A stretch of DNA of 9,968 nucleotides from Paracoccaceae bacterium (lineage in GTDB: Bacteria; Pseudomonadota; Alphaproteobacteria; Rhodobacterales; Rhodobacteraceae), in NCBI GenBank assembly GCA_025458985.1, contig JALORM010000094.1, positions 1-9,968 of the forward strand, in the 5' to 3' direction. The position numbers were made by a program, and so were the translations under genes. A model generated the notes under the pieces. The model saw nothing but the letters and a program-made list of their open reading frames with translations. It searched no databases and was not told the DNA's origin. Each line of letters begins with the position of its first letter. The first letter of the stretch is position 1. Below, one piece after another: positions 1-6,595 of this stretch.

Positions 1-155
1 GTTGTCTGCACGGTCACCGTGGTCGTCAGCGACAGGTCCGCGTACGCTGTCAGCAGGGCCGGCTCGACGGCGCCGGCGCCGATCGTCAGCGGGTCGCCAG
101 GCTTCAGTCCGTTGACGAGGGCGACAAGATCGTCATAGGTGGTGATTGCCGCCAT
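1..155 (-). CDS. Hypothetical protein, N-terminal part only (runs off the window)
   Basis: Only the first 51 codons are visible; the gene continues beyond base 1. It begins with ATG at 155 (protein MAAITTYDDLVALVNGL...), 15 bases after the stop of the metallo-beta-lactamase gene. An AGAGG about 8 bases before the ATG can serve as ribosome site, and GC at third codon positions is high. The fragment has a short helical start followed by threonine-, alanine- and leucine-rich sequence (residues 37-51) that looks beta-forming. I do not recognise a family. The tight spacing makes it the third gene of the block B operon with 171-1640 and 1892-2947, so it probably works with the metallo-hydrolase. 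No function can be given from this piece. Confidence 0.72.
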   Translation of the reverse strand, partial: MAAITTYDDLVALVNGLKPGDPLTIGAGAVEPALLTAYADLSLTTTVTVQT

Positions 156-170
156 GGCCTGCGCCTCTGC

Positions 171-1640
171 CTAAAGGAGCGACTTGGGGAAGACGTGGAA
201 GGGACAGTTGGCGACGCCGCAGGGCGGCGGCGCGACATTGTCCGCCATCAGGATGTTGCCCCGGCCGTTGACACCGGAATTCGGCCCCGTCTCGGCGGTC
301 GAAGCCACGTCCGGCGGATTGCCCCATCCCGCGACGGGATAGGCTGCGACGGCCGGCGCATCGGGGTGGCCATAACAGTGGACGCCCCCGGGAACGCCGC
401 CGTTGACGCCGTAGGAATAGGCCAGACGGCCCTGGTTGGCGGCATAGGGGGCCGGGATCGGCGGCGCGAGCAGCGGGGCGGGCGGCGGCACAAGGTTGGT
501 GTCCGAACCGTGATGGGTCGCCGTCATCCACCTCAGGTTGCCCAGGGCGCCGACGCCCGGAATCGACTGAAACGCCGCATCGCCCGGCAGCAGCATGTCG
601 CGATTGTTCACGGTGTCGAGCTGCACGACGACGGCAAGGCCGGTGTTGTTGACGTCACCCGGTGCGACGCCCGCGCCCGGCACACACTGGATGATGTTGA
701 CATAGCCCCCGGGCAAAACCCCCAGCCCGAGCGGGAAGATATGCACCTGGCCATTGGCTGTCGCGTTAATGGCAATGATCAGCCCGCCCACAAAAGGCCC
801 GGCGGCCTGGGGTGGAAAGATCCAGTCGCGATTGCGCAGGGCGGCGAAATTCGCCGACATGCCGAGCATCGAATAGTGATCCCAGTGGAAATGCGTCACG
901 ATGCCCGGAGGGTTGTTGCCAAGACAGGGTCCGGGATTGATCACCTCGACATTGCCAAGGCCGTTGACCGGCGGCAGGCTTGCGAAGTTGAAGAACATCG
1001 GCAAGCCGACATCGACATAGATCTGCGGGACGCCGTTCGCGTCGTAGATCAGATTGCAGGACGCCTGTCCCACATCCATCACGCCGACCTTGCGGGGCTG
1101 CATGGCAAGCAGCATCTTGATGATCTTCGCCAGGTCGATCCGGCCGATCGGCTTGTAGCGCCGGCGCAGCTTCCCCAGCCTCGTACCGGTGACGGGTCTG
1201 CCCCGGGCCTTCATGGGAACGATGGGCGATCCAAACACCGGCTTGGTGCGCTTGGCTGCGAGTCCGCCGCCCTTGCTCGGGACGGTGAGCACGTACCAGT
1301 CCCCTTCCGCGATGCCCTCGGCAGTGGTCCCAAGCGCGGCGGCGACCTCGTCCAGCGGCGCCTCGTCGAAGGCCAGAAGCGTCACCGGCGCGATGGGTGG
1401 CAGGGTGCGCACGCTGTCGCCAAGGTTCATCACCGCAGCTTCCATCCACTCGAACGGCACCAGCTCGAGTTGCACGGAGTGGACGACCGGCCCGCCCTCC
1501 TTGTATTGCACGCGTTCGATTTCGGACAGGTAGCCGTAGTAGGTGTCGCTTGGTGAATCGTCCTCGTTGAACTGGATGCCCTGCTTGCGCACGCCGTCCA
1601 TCGTGGCCACGAGAGCTTCTGGGATCGCTGGAACTGCCAA
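171..1640 (-). CDS. Metallo-beta-lactamase-fold hydrolase, ComEC/Rec2-like catalytic domain
   Basis: 489 residues. The C-terminal half is a metallo-beta-lactamase fold of the ComEC/Rec2 type. Strand motif GVMDVGQASCNLIYD is at 186-200, followed by YVDVG (208-212). The metal-binding HFHWDH is at 250-255, a GDA at 353-355 and HHGSD at 376-380. A late YGHPDA motif (423-428) corresponds to the NxYGHP element of ComEC-like enzymes. These are the expected ligands for a di-metal hydrolase that in known relatives cuts nucleic acid or other phosphoesters; the substrate here is unknown. The first 180 residues are of no known family and include a basic stretch (144-163, K/R-rich). No ComEC membrane channel and no signal peptide are present, so it is probably cytosolic. 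Two late cysteines (474, 479) are unexplained. The start is TTG: GGAG lies 8-9 bases upstream and an in-frame TGA lies two codons before it, which rules out an upstream start. A downstream ATG is residue 14. It is second in a three-gene group. Confidence 0.9.
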   Translation of the reverse strand: MAVPAIPEALVATMDGVRKQGIQFNEDDSPSDTYYGYLSEIERVQYKEGGPVVHSVQLELVPFEWMEAAVMNLGDSVRTLPPIAPVTLLAFDEAPLDEVAAALGTTAEGIAEGDWYVLTVPSKGGGLAAKRTKPVFGSPIVPMKARGRPVTGTRLGKLRRRYKPIGRIDLAKIIKMLLAMQPRKVGVMDVGQASCNLIYDANGVPQIYVDVGLPMFFNFASLPPVNGLGNVEVINPGPCLGNNPPGIVTHFHWDHYSMLGMSANFAALRNRDWIFPPQAAGPFVGGLIIAINATANGQVHIFPLGLGVLPGGYVNIIQCVPGAGVAPGDVNNTGLAVVVQLDTVNNRDMLLPGDAAFQSIPGVGALGNLRWMTATHHGSDTNLVPPPAPLLAPPIPAPYAANQGRLAYSYGVNGGVPGGVHCYGHPDAPAVAAYPVAGWGNPPDVASTAETGPNSGVNGRGNILMADNVAPPPCGVANCPFHVFPKSLL

Positions 1641-1689
1641 GGTTCACTCTCCGCGCTTCCGTCTGAAAGTGCCGGCAACCTGCCCCGGG

Positions 1690-1722
1690 CCGGCGCTGCG
1701 GCGGCCCCGCCGGCAGCGCCGG
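1690..1722 (-). other. Strong GC hairpin between the two block B genes
   Basis: Perfect 10-base arms (CCGGCGCTGC at 1690-1699 and its complement at 1713-1722) enclose 13 bases that can pair further (GGCG with CGCC). It lies about 50 bases upstream of the TTG start of the metallo-hydrolase gene. There is no run of T after it in the direction of transcription, so it is not a classic intrinsic terminator. It could be an mRNA stability or processing element that sets different levels of the two proteins. In GC-rich DNA such structures also arise by chance. Confidence 0.45.
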
Positions 1723-1823
1723 AGGTTCGGCACCAAGGCGCCCGAACGTGCCCGGTCTCGGGACGACCCCGGAGCCCTGCAGAACGCCCCGGCCTGGCTG
1801 AAGACTTGCCGTGCCGCCATGTC

Positions 1824-1853
1824 CCGCTGTCGAAGCGATGGCCCCGACAGCGG
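1824..1853 (-). other. Hairpin just downstream of the 351-residue protein gene
   Basis: Nine-base perfect inverted repeat (CCGCTGTCG at 1824-1832 and CGACAGCGG at 1845-1853) with a 12-base loop, starting about 38 bases after the stop codon at 1892-1894. No T-tract follows on the minus strand, so termination would be weak or Rho-dependent. A 3'-end-stabilising role is equally possible. With the 1690-1722 hairpin, it fills the 251-base gap between the two genes. Confidence 0.4.
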
Positions 1854-1891
1854 ATTGCCGGCGCCCCGGCTGGCTTGCGCCGACGCCCCCG

Positions 1892-2947
1892 TCAGTCCAC
1901 GTGCTGGAGCTTGGTCATGTCGCTTCCGACGGGGAGGAGGTAGTTGACCGGCATGTCGCCCAGCGCGGTCAATTGCCTGCCGTTGTCGCCGACATGGACG
2001 TGGTTCGGGAACACCTCCGGCGCCGGTCGCGCATAGGCAGCGAAGACCTGGCTTCCCGGCGTGCTGGTCACGATCGATGCGCTCATCGATACCGAGAAGT
2101 TTCCATCCACGGGGGGCATGTTGTTGGCGAAGTACGAGTAGCTGATGGGCGAGGTCCAGCCGGCCGGTACCTGGTAGGTCACCGTGAACCCCAGCTGGGT
2201 CGATTTGGTGATCGTCGTGGGCGGCAGGTTGATGTAGGTGCCGTCCGGCAGCGGCGTTCCGCAGGAGAAGGACACCTGCGAGCCGACAGGGCAGCTCACG
2301 CAGGTGATGGCGAACTGGATCGTCGCTGCCGTGCTGGAGGGCGGATAGGTTGTCGCGTTGGTGAACGTCGGCGCACCGGCCGAGGTGAACTGCACGTTGT
2401 GCCAGCCGGCTCCGCCCGTCTTGCCGATCCAGGCCGCCAGATCGTTGAGAGATGTCACCGCGTTCGGGGGCTTCTGGCTTTCGAACGGATACTCGGGCGT
2501 CGAGATGAACCCGACAAGGCAGGTGTGCTCGCTGATGTTGGACGGAACCCAGACAAACGGGTCCGTCGTGACGCCGATAAGGTTCGGTGCGATCGATCCC
2601 ATGTCGCTCGTGGCCGATCCGCGTGCCGTCTGGATCGCGTTGTTGAGCCACTGCTGGGGATAAAGGAAAAGCGATTGCGGGGCGTAGAACACGCGCGCCG
2701 TGCCGGTCTGTGCCGCCGTGTTCAGGTTCTTGCCGCGCAGGTAGATGTAATTGGTCGCATTCTGGACGACCGGCTGTGTCGGATCCGTCCCGTAGCTTGC
2801 GCTGGTACTGAAGACTGCTTGCGGATCCTGGGTCGGCTGCGTGCCGGCCATGATGATGTCCGGGCTCGCCGTCCACCCGCCAGTCCGGGGCATGATGCCC
2901 TGGTCGTCAAGATTCTGGCGCAAGAGAATACCGTCATACTGCGTCAT
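1892..2947 (-). CDS. Hypothetical beta-rich protein, 351 residues
   Basis: Starts with ATG at 2947 behind GGGAG about 8 bases upstream; ends TGA at 1892-1894. I do not recognise a family. After a short start (MTQYDGILLRQNLDDQG) comes an SPDII motif at 28-32 and then NYIYLRGKNLN (66-76) and ARVFYAP (84-90). This 'SPDI ... N-YIYLR-x-N ... ARVFY' layout looks like an immunoglobulin-like or CARDB-like beta-sandwich module. A second beta-rich, serine/threonine-rich region spans roughly 185-305. It carries cysteines at 216, 219 and 229, with a fourth at 143. The C-terminal part has HVHVGDNGRQL (316-326). There is no signal peptide, transmembrane segment or catalytic motif I can name. It is the first gene of block B, so it may be a structural, binding or scaffold partner of the ComEC-like hydrolase; that is inference from context. 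Confidence 0.85.
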   Translation of the reverse strand: MTQYDGILLRQNLDDQGIMPRTGGWTASPDIIMAGTQPTQDPQAVFSTSASYGTDPTQPVVQNATNYIYLRGKNLNTAAQTGTARVFYAPQSLFLYPQQWLNNAIQTARGSATSDMGSIAPNLIGVTTDPFVWVPSNISEHTCLVGFISTPEYPFESQKPPNAVTSLNDLAAWIGKTGGAGWHNVQFTSAGAPTFTNATTYPPSSTAATIQFAITCVSCPVGSQVSFSCGTPLPDGTYINLPPTTITKSTQLGFTVTYQVPAGWTSPISYSYFANNMPPVDGNFSVSMSASIVTSTPGSQVFAAYARPAPEVFPNHVHVGDNGRQLTALGDMPVNYLLPVGSDMTKLQHVD

Positions 2948-3024
2948 TCACAGTCTCCCAAATCGTGCGGGGGCGCACTCGGAAAAGTTGCTTTATTCGG
3001 ATGGCCACAACTTTAGGTGGTATC

Positions 3025-3057
3025 CGGACTCAGCTTTATCCGACTGGCGCGAGTCCG
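3025..3057 (-). promoter_or_regulatory. Inverted repeat, candidate operator or hairpin upstream of block B
   Basis: CGGACTC at 3025-3031 and GAGTCCG at 3051-3057 form a perfect 7-base inverted repeat with a 19-base spacer, about 80 bases before the start codon at 2947. The spacer contains GCTTTATCCG (3033-3042), which recurs as GCTTTATTCGG at 2990-3000. The repeat could be a regulator binding site or an RNA hairpin. The regulator is unknown. Confidence 0.35.
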
Positions 3058-3061
3058 ACAA

Positions 3062-3196
3062 TCACAAATTCGCGCTTAGATTGAACTCTTGGTAACTGAC
3101 TGCCGTGGACTGGCACGCCGCTATCCCGCTCGTGTCAATCGGCCAGGAATGGGCGACCACCTTGCTGGCCTCGGGCAGCACGTCGCCCGGCTGCAC
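3062..3196 (-). CDS. Possible small protein or gene remnant, 44 codons
   Basis: A GTG-started frame reading VQPGDVLPEASKVVAHSWPI and ending in NLSANL before TGA at 3062-3064. Its first 20 codons are nearly all G/C at the third position (18 of 20), as in the real genes here; that bias fades in the second half. The ribosome site is poor (AGGGCCGA directly before GTG), and the frame stays open upstream back to the shifted stop of the decarboxylase at 3251. It may be a tiny gene, the decayed end of an older gene, or chance. No family recognised. Confidence 0.2.
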   Translation of the reverse strand: MQPGDVLPEASKVVAHSWPIDTSGIAACQSTAVSYQEFNLSANL

Positions 3197-3250
3197 TCGG
3201 CCCTGACGGCCGCATCCTGACCCGAACCGGGGGGACGGTGACTCGCAGGG

Positions 3251-3349
3251 TCAGCGATCCACGATCACGGGAACCAGCAGACGGTGACGGCCCTCGGGGT
3301 CGATCTCGGTCGTGATGCCATGATACCATGGCGCGAAGTCCGGCATGGG
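3251..3349 (-). pseudogene. Out-of-frame true C-terminal tail of the PLP decarboxylase
   Basis: From 3349 down, the neighbouring frame encodes PMPDFAPWYHGITTEIDP, then EGRHRLLVPVIVDR and TGA at 3251-3253. This matches the usual end of Orn/Lys/Arg decarboxylases (an LPGF-x-PE-x-QG motif, an acidic stretch, then a basic-hydrophobic last strand), whereas the in-frame end after PYPPG at 3349 does not. In the family about 25-27 residues (the VVPGE...YFLALEEG segment) separate the PYPPG motif from this tail. Here they abut directly and are one base out of frame, so a net loss of 3k+1 bases (about 80) near 3347-3350 is the simplest reading. A real deletion or a sequencing/assembly error would both fit. 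Confidence 0.7.
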
Positions 3350-5325
3350 CCCGGCGGATAGGGCAAGGCCCCCTCGGCCGCGATCCGCCCCGCCGCCGTA
3401 CCAAGAGGAACCATCTCGACCTCGCCCCTGACAAGCCGTCCGTGGGCCTCCTGGACGGACAGCACAGGGGTTGGCAAATGCCGGTCTTCGAACATGCTCC
3501 TGAGAAGCCCGGGCACGTCGTTTGCCGCATAGATCTCATCCAGTCGCGCGCACAGATCGCCAAGACCGCCCGCGTAGCGATCGGGGTTCGCGGCGTGAAG
3601 CGACGGCAGCGCGATGCCGAGAGGCGTGTTGGCCCGGACATGAGCCTCGAACGCGGCCAGAAGGTCCACAAGCCGGTCGAGCTTCTCTTCCGTCGTCCCG
3701 GGCGTGAGCAGGAACACCATCGAGTAGAGGTCGCTCTTCTCCGGGATCAGTCCATGCTCGCGCAGGAACGCCGCGATGACGTTGGTGGGAATGCGGATCG
3801 GCGCGCGTCCGGGAATGACGGGCGCGCGATGCGTCACCAGCAGAAGCTTGCAGGGATCGAGCATCTGCAGGCCTTCGCCATAGCCGCCGAAGCCGTGCCA
3901 TGTGGCCCTTTCCTCGAAGCTGAAGAAGCGGCTGTCATGCGCGATGACCGGCGTTGGATGACGGTGCCACGCAATTCCCTCGATCGAGGGCGGCACGAAG
4001 GGGGCGATGAACGCGCAGGTCTCGAAGATGCGTTTCCGGGCCTCGATGCCGCGCTCGACGGTCTCTTGCCACAGTTCATGGCCGACGGCGCCGTGAAGCC
4101 GCGCGTTGACCTCCAGCGATGTGAACAGGGGATAGAACGGGCTGGTCGTGCCATGGATCATCAGCGCCGCCTTGAAGGCCATCGACGTTCGCCGGCGGTC
4201 CGCCTCGGGGCGGTGGCTGTCGCGGATGTGGATCTGCGAGGTCTGCGAGAACCCTGACAGCTGCTTGTGCACGGACTGGGTGACGATGATCCCGGGCGAC
4301 TGCGGTCCCAGCGGCATGCGCAGGGGCGAGGCCGCGTCCAGCAGCGGCAGGAACTGCTCGTAACCGACCCAGGCCGCGTCGAAGAGGACGTAGTCGCAGA
4401 GGTGGCCGATGCGGCTGATGATCTCGTGCACGTTGTAGATCGTGCCGTCCCAGGTCCCGAGCTGGAAGGCCGCCAGACGAAACGGTCGATCCAGATCGGC
4501 GCGCGCCGGATCCAGCTTGCGGAGGCGTTCGCGGATCAGCGCTTCGTCGAAGCATCTGGCCGGCACGCCGCCAATCAGGCCGAAGTCGTTCCGCGCAGCC
4601 TCAAGATAAATCGGCTGCGCCCCGGACAGGGCCAGCATGCCGTTGTAGCATGATTTGTGGTTGTTGCGGTCGAACAGGACAAGGTCGCCGGGCGTCAGAA
4701 GGGCCGTTGCCACGATCTTGTTCGAACTCGACGTGCCGTTGAGCACAAAGAACGTACGGTCCGCGCCGAAGACATCGGCGGCAAGCGCTTCGGCCTCGGC
4801 GGGCGGCCCTTCGCGCCCGGTCATGTCGCCCAGGGCGGGATCGGCGTGCGGCACGTCCATGCGGAAGATGTCGCGGCCGACGAAGTCGAGGAAGGCGCGA
4901 CCGACCGGATGACGATCGAGGAAGTGCGCGCCCTGATGACCGGGGCAGGCAAAGGTGACGGTGCCGCGCGAACGGTAGCGTGCGAGTTCGGTGAAGAACG
5001 GCGGCAGACGCGCGTCCTCGAACCCCGCGGCAAGCCGCTCTACCGTTGCGGCCACCGCGTCGGGGGAAAGCTCCGAAGGGTCCAGCACCGTCAGTCCGTC
5101 ATCGACGGCCGGCTGGGCCGTGTCCGCGGGCGCCACCAGCACGACAGGGACCGGCGGGATTGCCAGCCGGGCAAGCGCGCGGGCGCGCTCGATGTGGGAT
5201 GTGGTGCCGATCACCAGGGCCGAGATGCCGTCGACCGAACACAGATCCTCGAAGGCGACCTGGGCGCGGCTGGACGCGACGTGGGCAGCGGCGAAACGGT
5301 CGACGGCAAGAGCGCAGGCTTTCAT
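3265..5325 (-). CDS. Orn/Lys/Arg-type PLP decarboxylase (C-terminus altered by frameshift)
   Basis: 686 residues from ATG at 5325 to the in-frame TGA at 3265. Fold-type I PLP decarboxylase of the bacterial ornithine/lysine/arginine class; removes CO2 from a basic amino acid to give a di- or polyamine. An N-terminal wing domain (about 1-105) precedes the PLP domain. Visible cofactor residues are NGTSSSNK (196-203), NNHKS with His223, DAAWVGYE with Asp316, and the Schiff-base lysine Lys354 in SVHKQLSGFSQTSQ. These sit at nearly the same positions as in ornithine decarboxylases, so ornithine is my first guess; the substrate cannot be proved. The small C-terminal domain is present up to EGALPYPPG (651-659). 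Residues 660-686 are then out of frame compared with the family (see 3251-3349), so activity or oligomer packing may be affected. The start is 5325, not the in-frame TTG at 5370: GAGGTGAT precedes ATG by about 7 bases, only 7 bases lie between it and the MFS stop, and the family N-terminus fits. Last gene of block A. Confidence 0.9.
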   Translation of the reverse strand: MKACALAVDRFAAAHVASSRAQVAFEDLCSVDGISALVIGTTSHIERARALARLAIPPVPVVLVAPADTAQPAVDDGLTVLDPSELSPDAVAATVERLAAGFEDARLPPFFTELARYRSRGTVTFACPGHQGAHFLDRHPVGRAFLDFVGRDIFRMDVPHADPALGDMTGREGPPAEAEALAADVFGADRTFFVLNGTSSSNKIVATALLTPGDLVLFDRNNHKSCYNGMLALSGAQPIYLEAARNDFGLIGGVPARCFDEALIRERLRKLDPARADLDRPFRLAAFQLGTWDGTIYNVHEIISRIGHLCDYVLFDAAWVGYEQFLPLLDAASPLRMPLGPQSPGIIVTQSVHKQLSGFSQTSQIHIRDSHRPEADRRRTSMAFKAALMIHGTTSPFYPLFTSLEVNARLHGAVGHELWQETVERGIEARKRIFETCAFIAPFVPPSIEGIAWHRHPTPVIAHDSRFFSFEERATWHGFGGYGEGLQMLDPCKLLLVTHRAPVIPGRAPIRIPTNVIAAFLREHGLIPEKSDLYSMVFLLTPGTTEEKLDRLVDLLAAFEAHVRANTPLGIALPSLHAANPDRYAGGLGDLCARLDEIYAANDVPGLLRSMFEDRHLPTPVLSVQEAHGRLVRGEVEMVPLGTAAGRIAAEGALPYPPGPCRTSRHGIMASRPRSTPRAVTVCWFP

Positions 5326-5332
5326 CGCACGA

Positions 5333-6529
5333 TCACCTCGGCAGCCGGGTGAGGACGCCGGCTGCGGCAAGCGCGATAGAAGCCGACATGGCTGTCAGCG
5401 CATACCCCCCGAACAGAAGCGCGAAGCCGCCGGCGACAAGGCCCGAGACCGCATCGCCGGTGTTGGCGACGGCGGCATAGAGACCGAAGTTCCGGCCGAC
5501 TTCCCGCTCTTCAGAGAGAAGCTGGATCGTCGTGTTTATGGTGATGTCGACGATTGCGCCAGCGAAGCCAAGGACAAGCAAGGTAGCCGCAGCCAGATAG
5601 AGATTAACGTCGAGCAAGAGCGCGACCGCCACGAATATCGTGCCGTAGGCGATCCACGCGCGCATCAGCAGGCTGCTGGTCGGATGCTTCACGACACGCG
5701 TGTAGACGAGCCCGCCACACACCGTCCCCAGAGCGATCAGGGCCGAGGCATAGCCCACGTAGCTTTCGTTGGCGTAGGTGGCCACGATCGCGGCCGGGAA
5801 CACGTAGCGCAGGACGGCAGAGGCGAACGTGGCGCTGACCGTCGTCCCGAGGATGACGACGAACAGCTCGCGGTTCCTCTCTCGCAAAGAGACCGCGCTC
5901 GCGCCGATCTGACGGAACGACTCCAGAAGGCTGAAGGCCATCGCGTCCTGCCGCGGCGACCGGGGCAGCATGGTCAGGCTGAGAAGCGAGCAGACGAAGA
6001 AGCCGCCGACCACTGCCAGCACGATCTCCCTGCTGGCCACCGACACGATCGCCGCGCACATCAGCGGACCGATGATGGACGCGGTATCCTCGACCACCTG
6101 TATGGCGCTGTTGGCGGCGGGGATGTCGTCGCGGCTGACCTGTTCGACGATCACGGCGCGGAAGCTCGGCTGAAAGAGACTGTCGCCGACAGTCAACAGC
6201 ATCGAAAGACCGACAAGGACATAGACCGTCATCGCCCCTTGCACGGCAAGCGCGAACAACGCGATCAGGATCGCGGCGCGATAGGCCTCGGCCAGTATCA
6301 TCACCGTCTTCTTCGACGCACCATCGGCCAGCGCACCGCCGATGGGCGCAACGAAAAGGAACGGAATCAGGCGGAAGAAATAGACCAGACCGATCTTGGC
6401 TATATCGCCATCGAGAAGATCGATGGCGATGAGGGCAAACGCCACTTCGAAAGCGAATTCGCCTGTCTTTCCGAAAAGCGTCGATACCAGCAAAGGGGCA
6501 ATGTTCTTCCGAAAACCACTTGCAGTCAA
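5333..6529 (-). CDS. MFS transporter, probable exporter
   Basis: 398 residues, hydrophobic throughout, fitting about 12 membrane helices in two halves with a charged central loop (about 188-222: PRSPRQD..., SLRERNRE). A motif-A-like loop GALADGASKK (65-74) between helices 2 and 3 and the family's helix-4 region (VGDSLFQPSFRAVIVEQV, 114-131) place it in the major facilitator superfamily, close to multidrug or macrolide-type effluxers. Role in context: export of, or immunity to, the block A product, or polyamine/peptide transport. The start is TTG at 6529. No ATG or GTG lies between the upstream in-frame TAG (6596) and this codon, and the protein begins as MFS proteins do. The ribosome site is weak (GGGGG about 5 bases upstream), so the true initiation could differ slightly. 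It follows the radical SAM gene after 66 bases and nearly touches the decarboxylase gene (7 bases), suggesting translational coupling with the latter. Confidence 0.9.
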   Translation of the reverse strand: MTASGFRKNIAPLLVSTLFGKTGEFAFEVAFALIAIDLLDGDIAKIGLVYFFRLIPFLFVAPIGGALADGASKKTVMILAEAYRAAILIALFALAVQGAMTVYVLVGLSMLLTVGDSLFQPSFRAVIVEQVSRDDIPAANSAIQVVEDTASIIGPLMCAAIVSVASREIVLAVVGGFFVCSLLSLTMLPRSPRQDAMAFSLLESFRQIGASAVSLRERNRELFVVILGTTVSATFASAVLRYVFPAAIVATYANESYVGYASALIALGTVCGGLVYTRVVKHPTSSLLMRAWIAYGTIFVAVALLLDVNLYLAAATLLVLGFAGAIVDITINTTIQLLSEEREVGRNFGLYAAVANTGDAVSGLVAGGFALLFGGYALTAMSASIALAAAGVLTRLPR

Positions 6530-6595
6530 CCTTGCCCCCGATATTGCCTCGAACTCCGTTATCCCATGTCGGTATAGCCGGGAAAAGTACCCCTT

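Larger units (their letters stand above)
2948..3250 (-). other. Intergenic region between blocks A and B, likely block B control region
   Basis: About 300 bases without a recognised gene. The half near block B (2955-3100) is clearly AT-richer than the surroundings and ends in the ribosome site of the 2947 gene, as expected for a promoter region. It contains an inverted repeat at 3025-3057 and a direct repeat at 2990-3000 and 3033-3042. The half near block A (3100-3250) is GC-rich and carries only small imperfect hairpins, none followed by a T-run, so I cannot point to a terminator for block A. A short high-GC3 frame (3062-3196) crosses it. Confidence 0.5.

Noticed and set aside
195..1556. 453-codon plus-strand open frame opposite the metallo-hydrolase gene
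   Set aside because: Arginine-, aspartate- and histidine-rich translation without motifs. It is the antisense shadow of a gene with clear catalytic motifs.
3135..3671. 178-codon minus-strand frame overlapping the decarboxylase end
   Set aside because: Arginine-rich shadow. Only the tail past the decarboxylase is free of overlap and it shows no coding bias.
5326..5370. Longer N-terminus for the PLP decarboxylase from the TTG at 5370
   Set aside because: The extra residues overlap the end of the MFS gene and lack a ribosome site, while ATG 5325 has GAGGTGAT at the right distance.
4991..6577. 528-codon plus-strand open frame
   Set aside because: Lies opposite the MFS transporter and the start of the decarboxylase; highly charged, low-complexity translation typical of GC-rich antisense frames.
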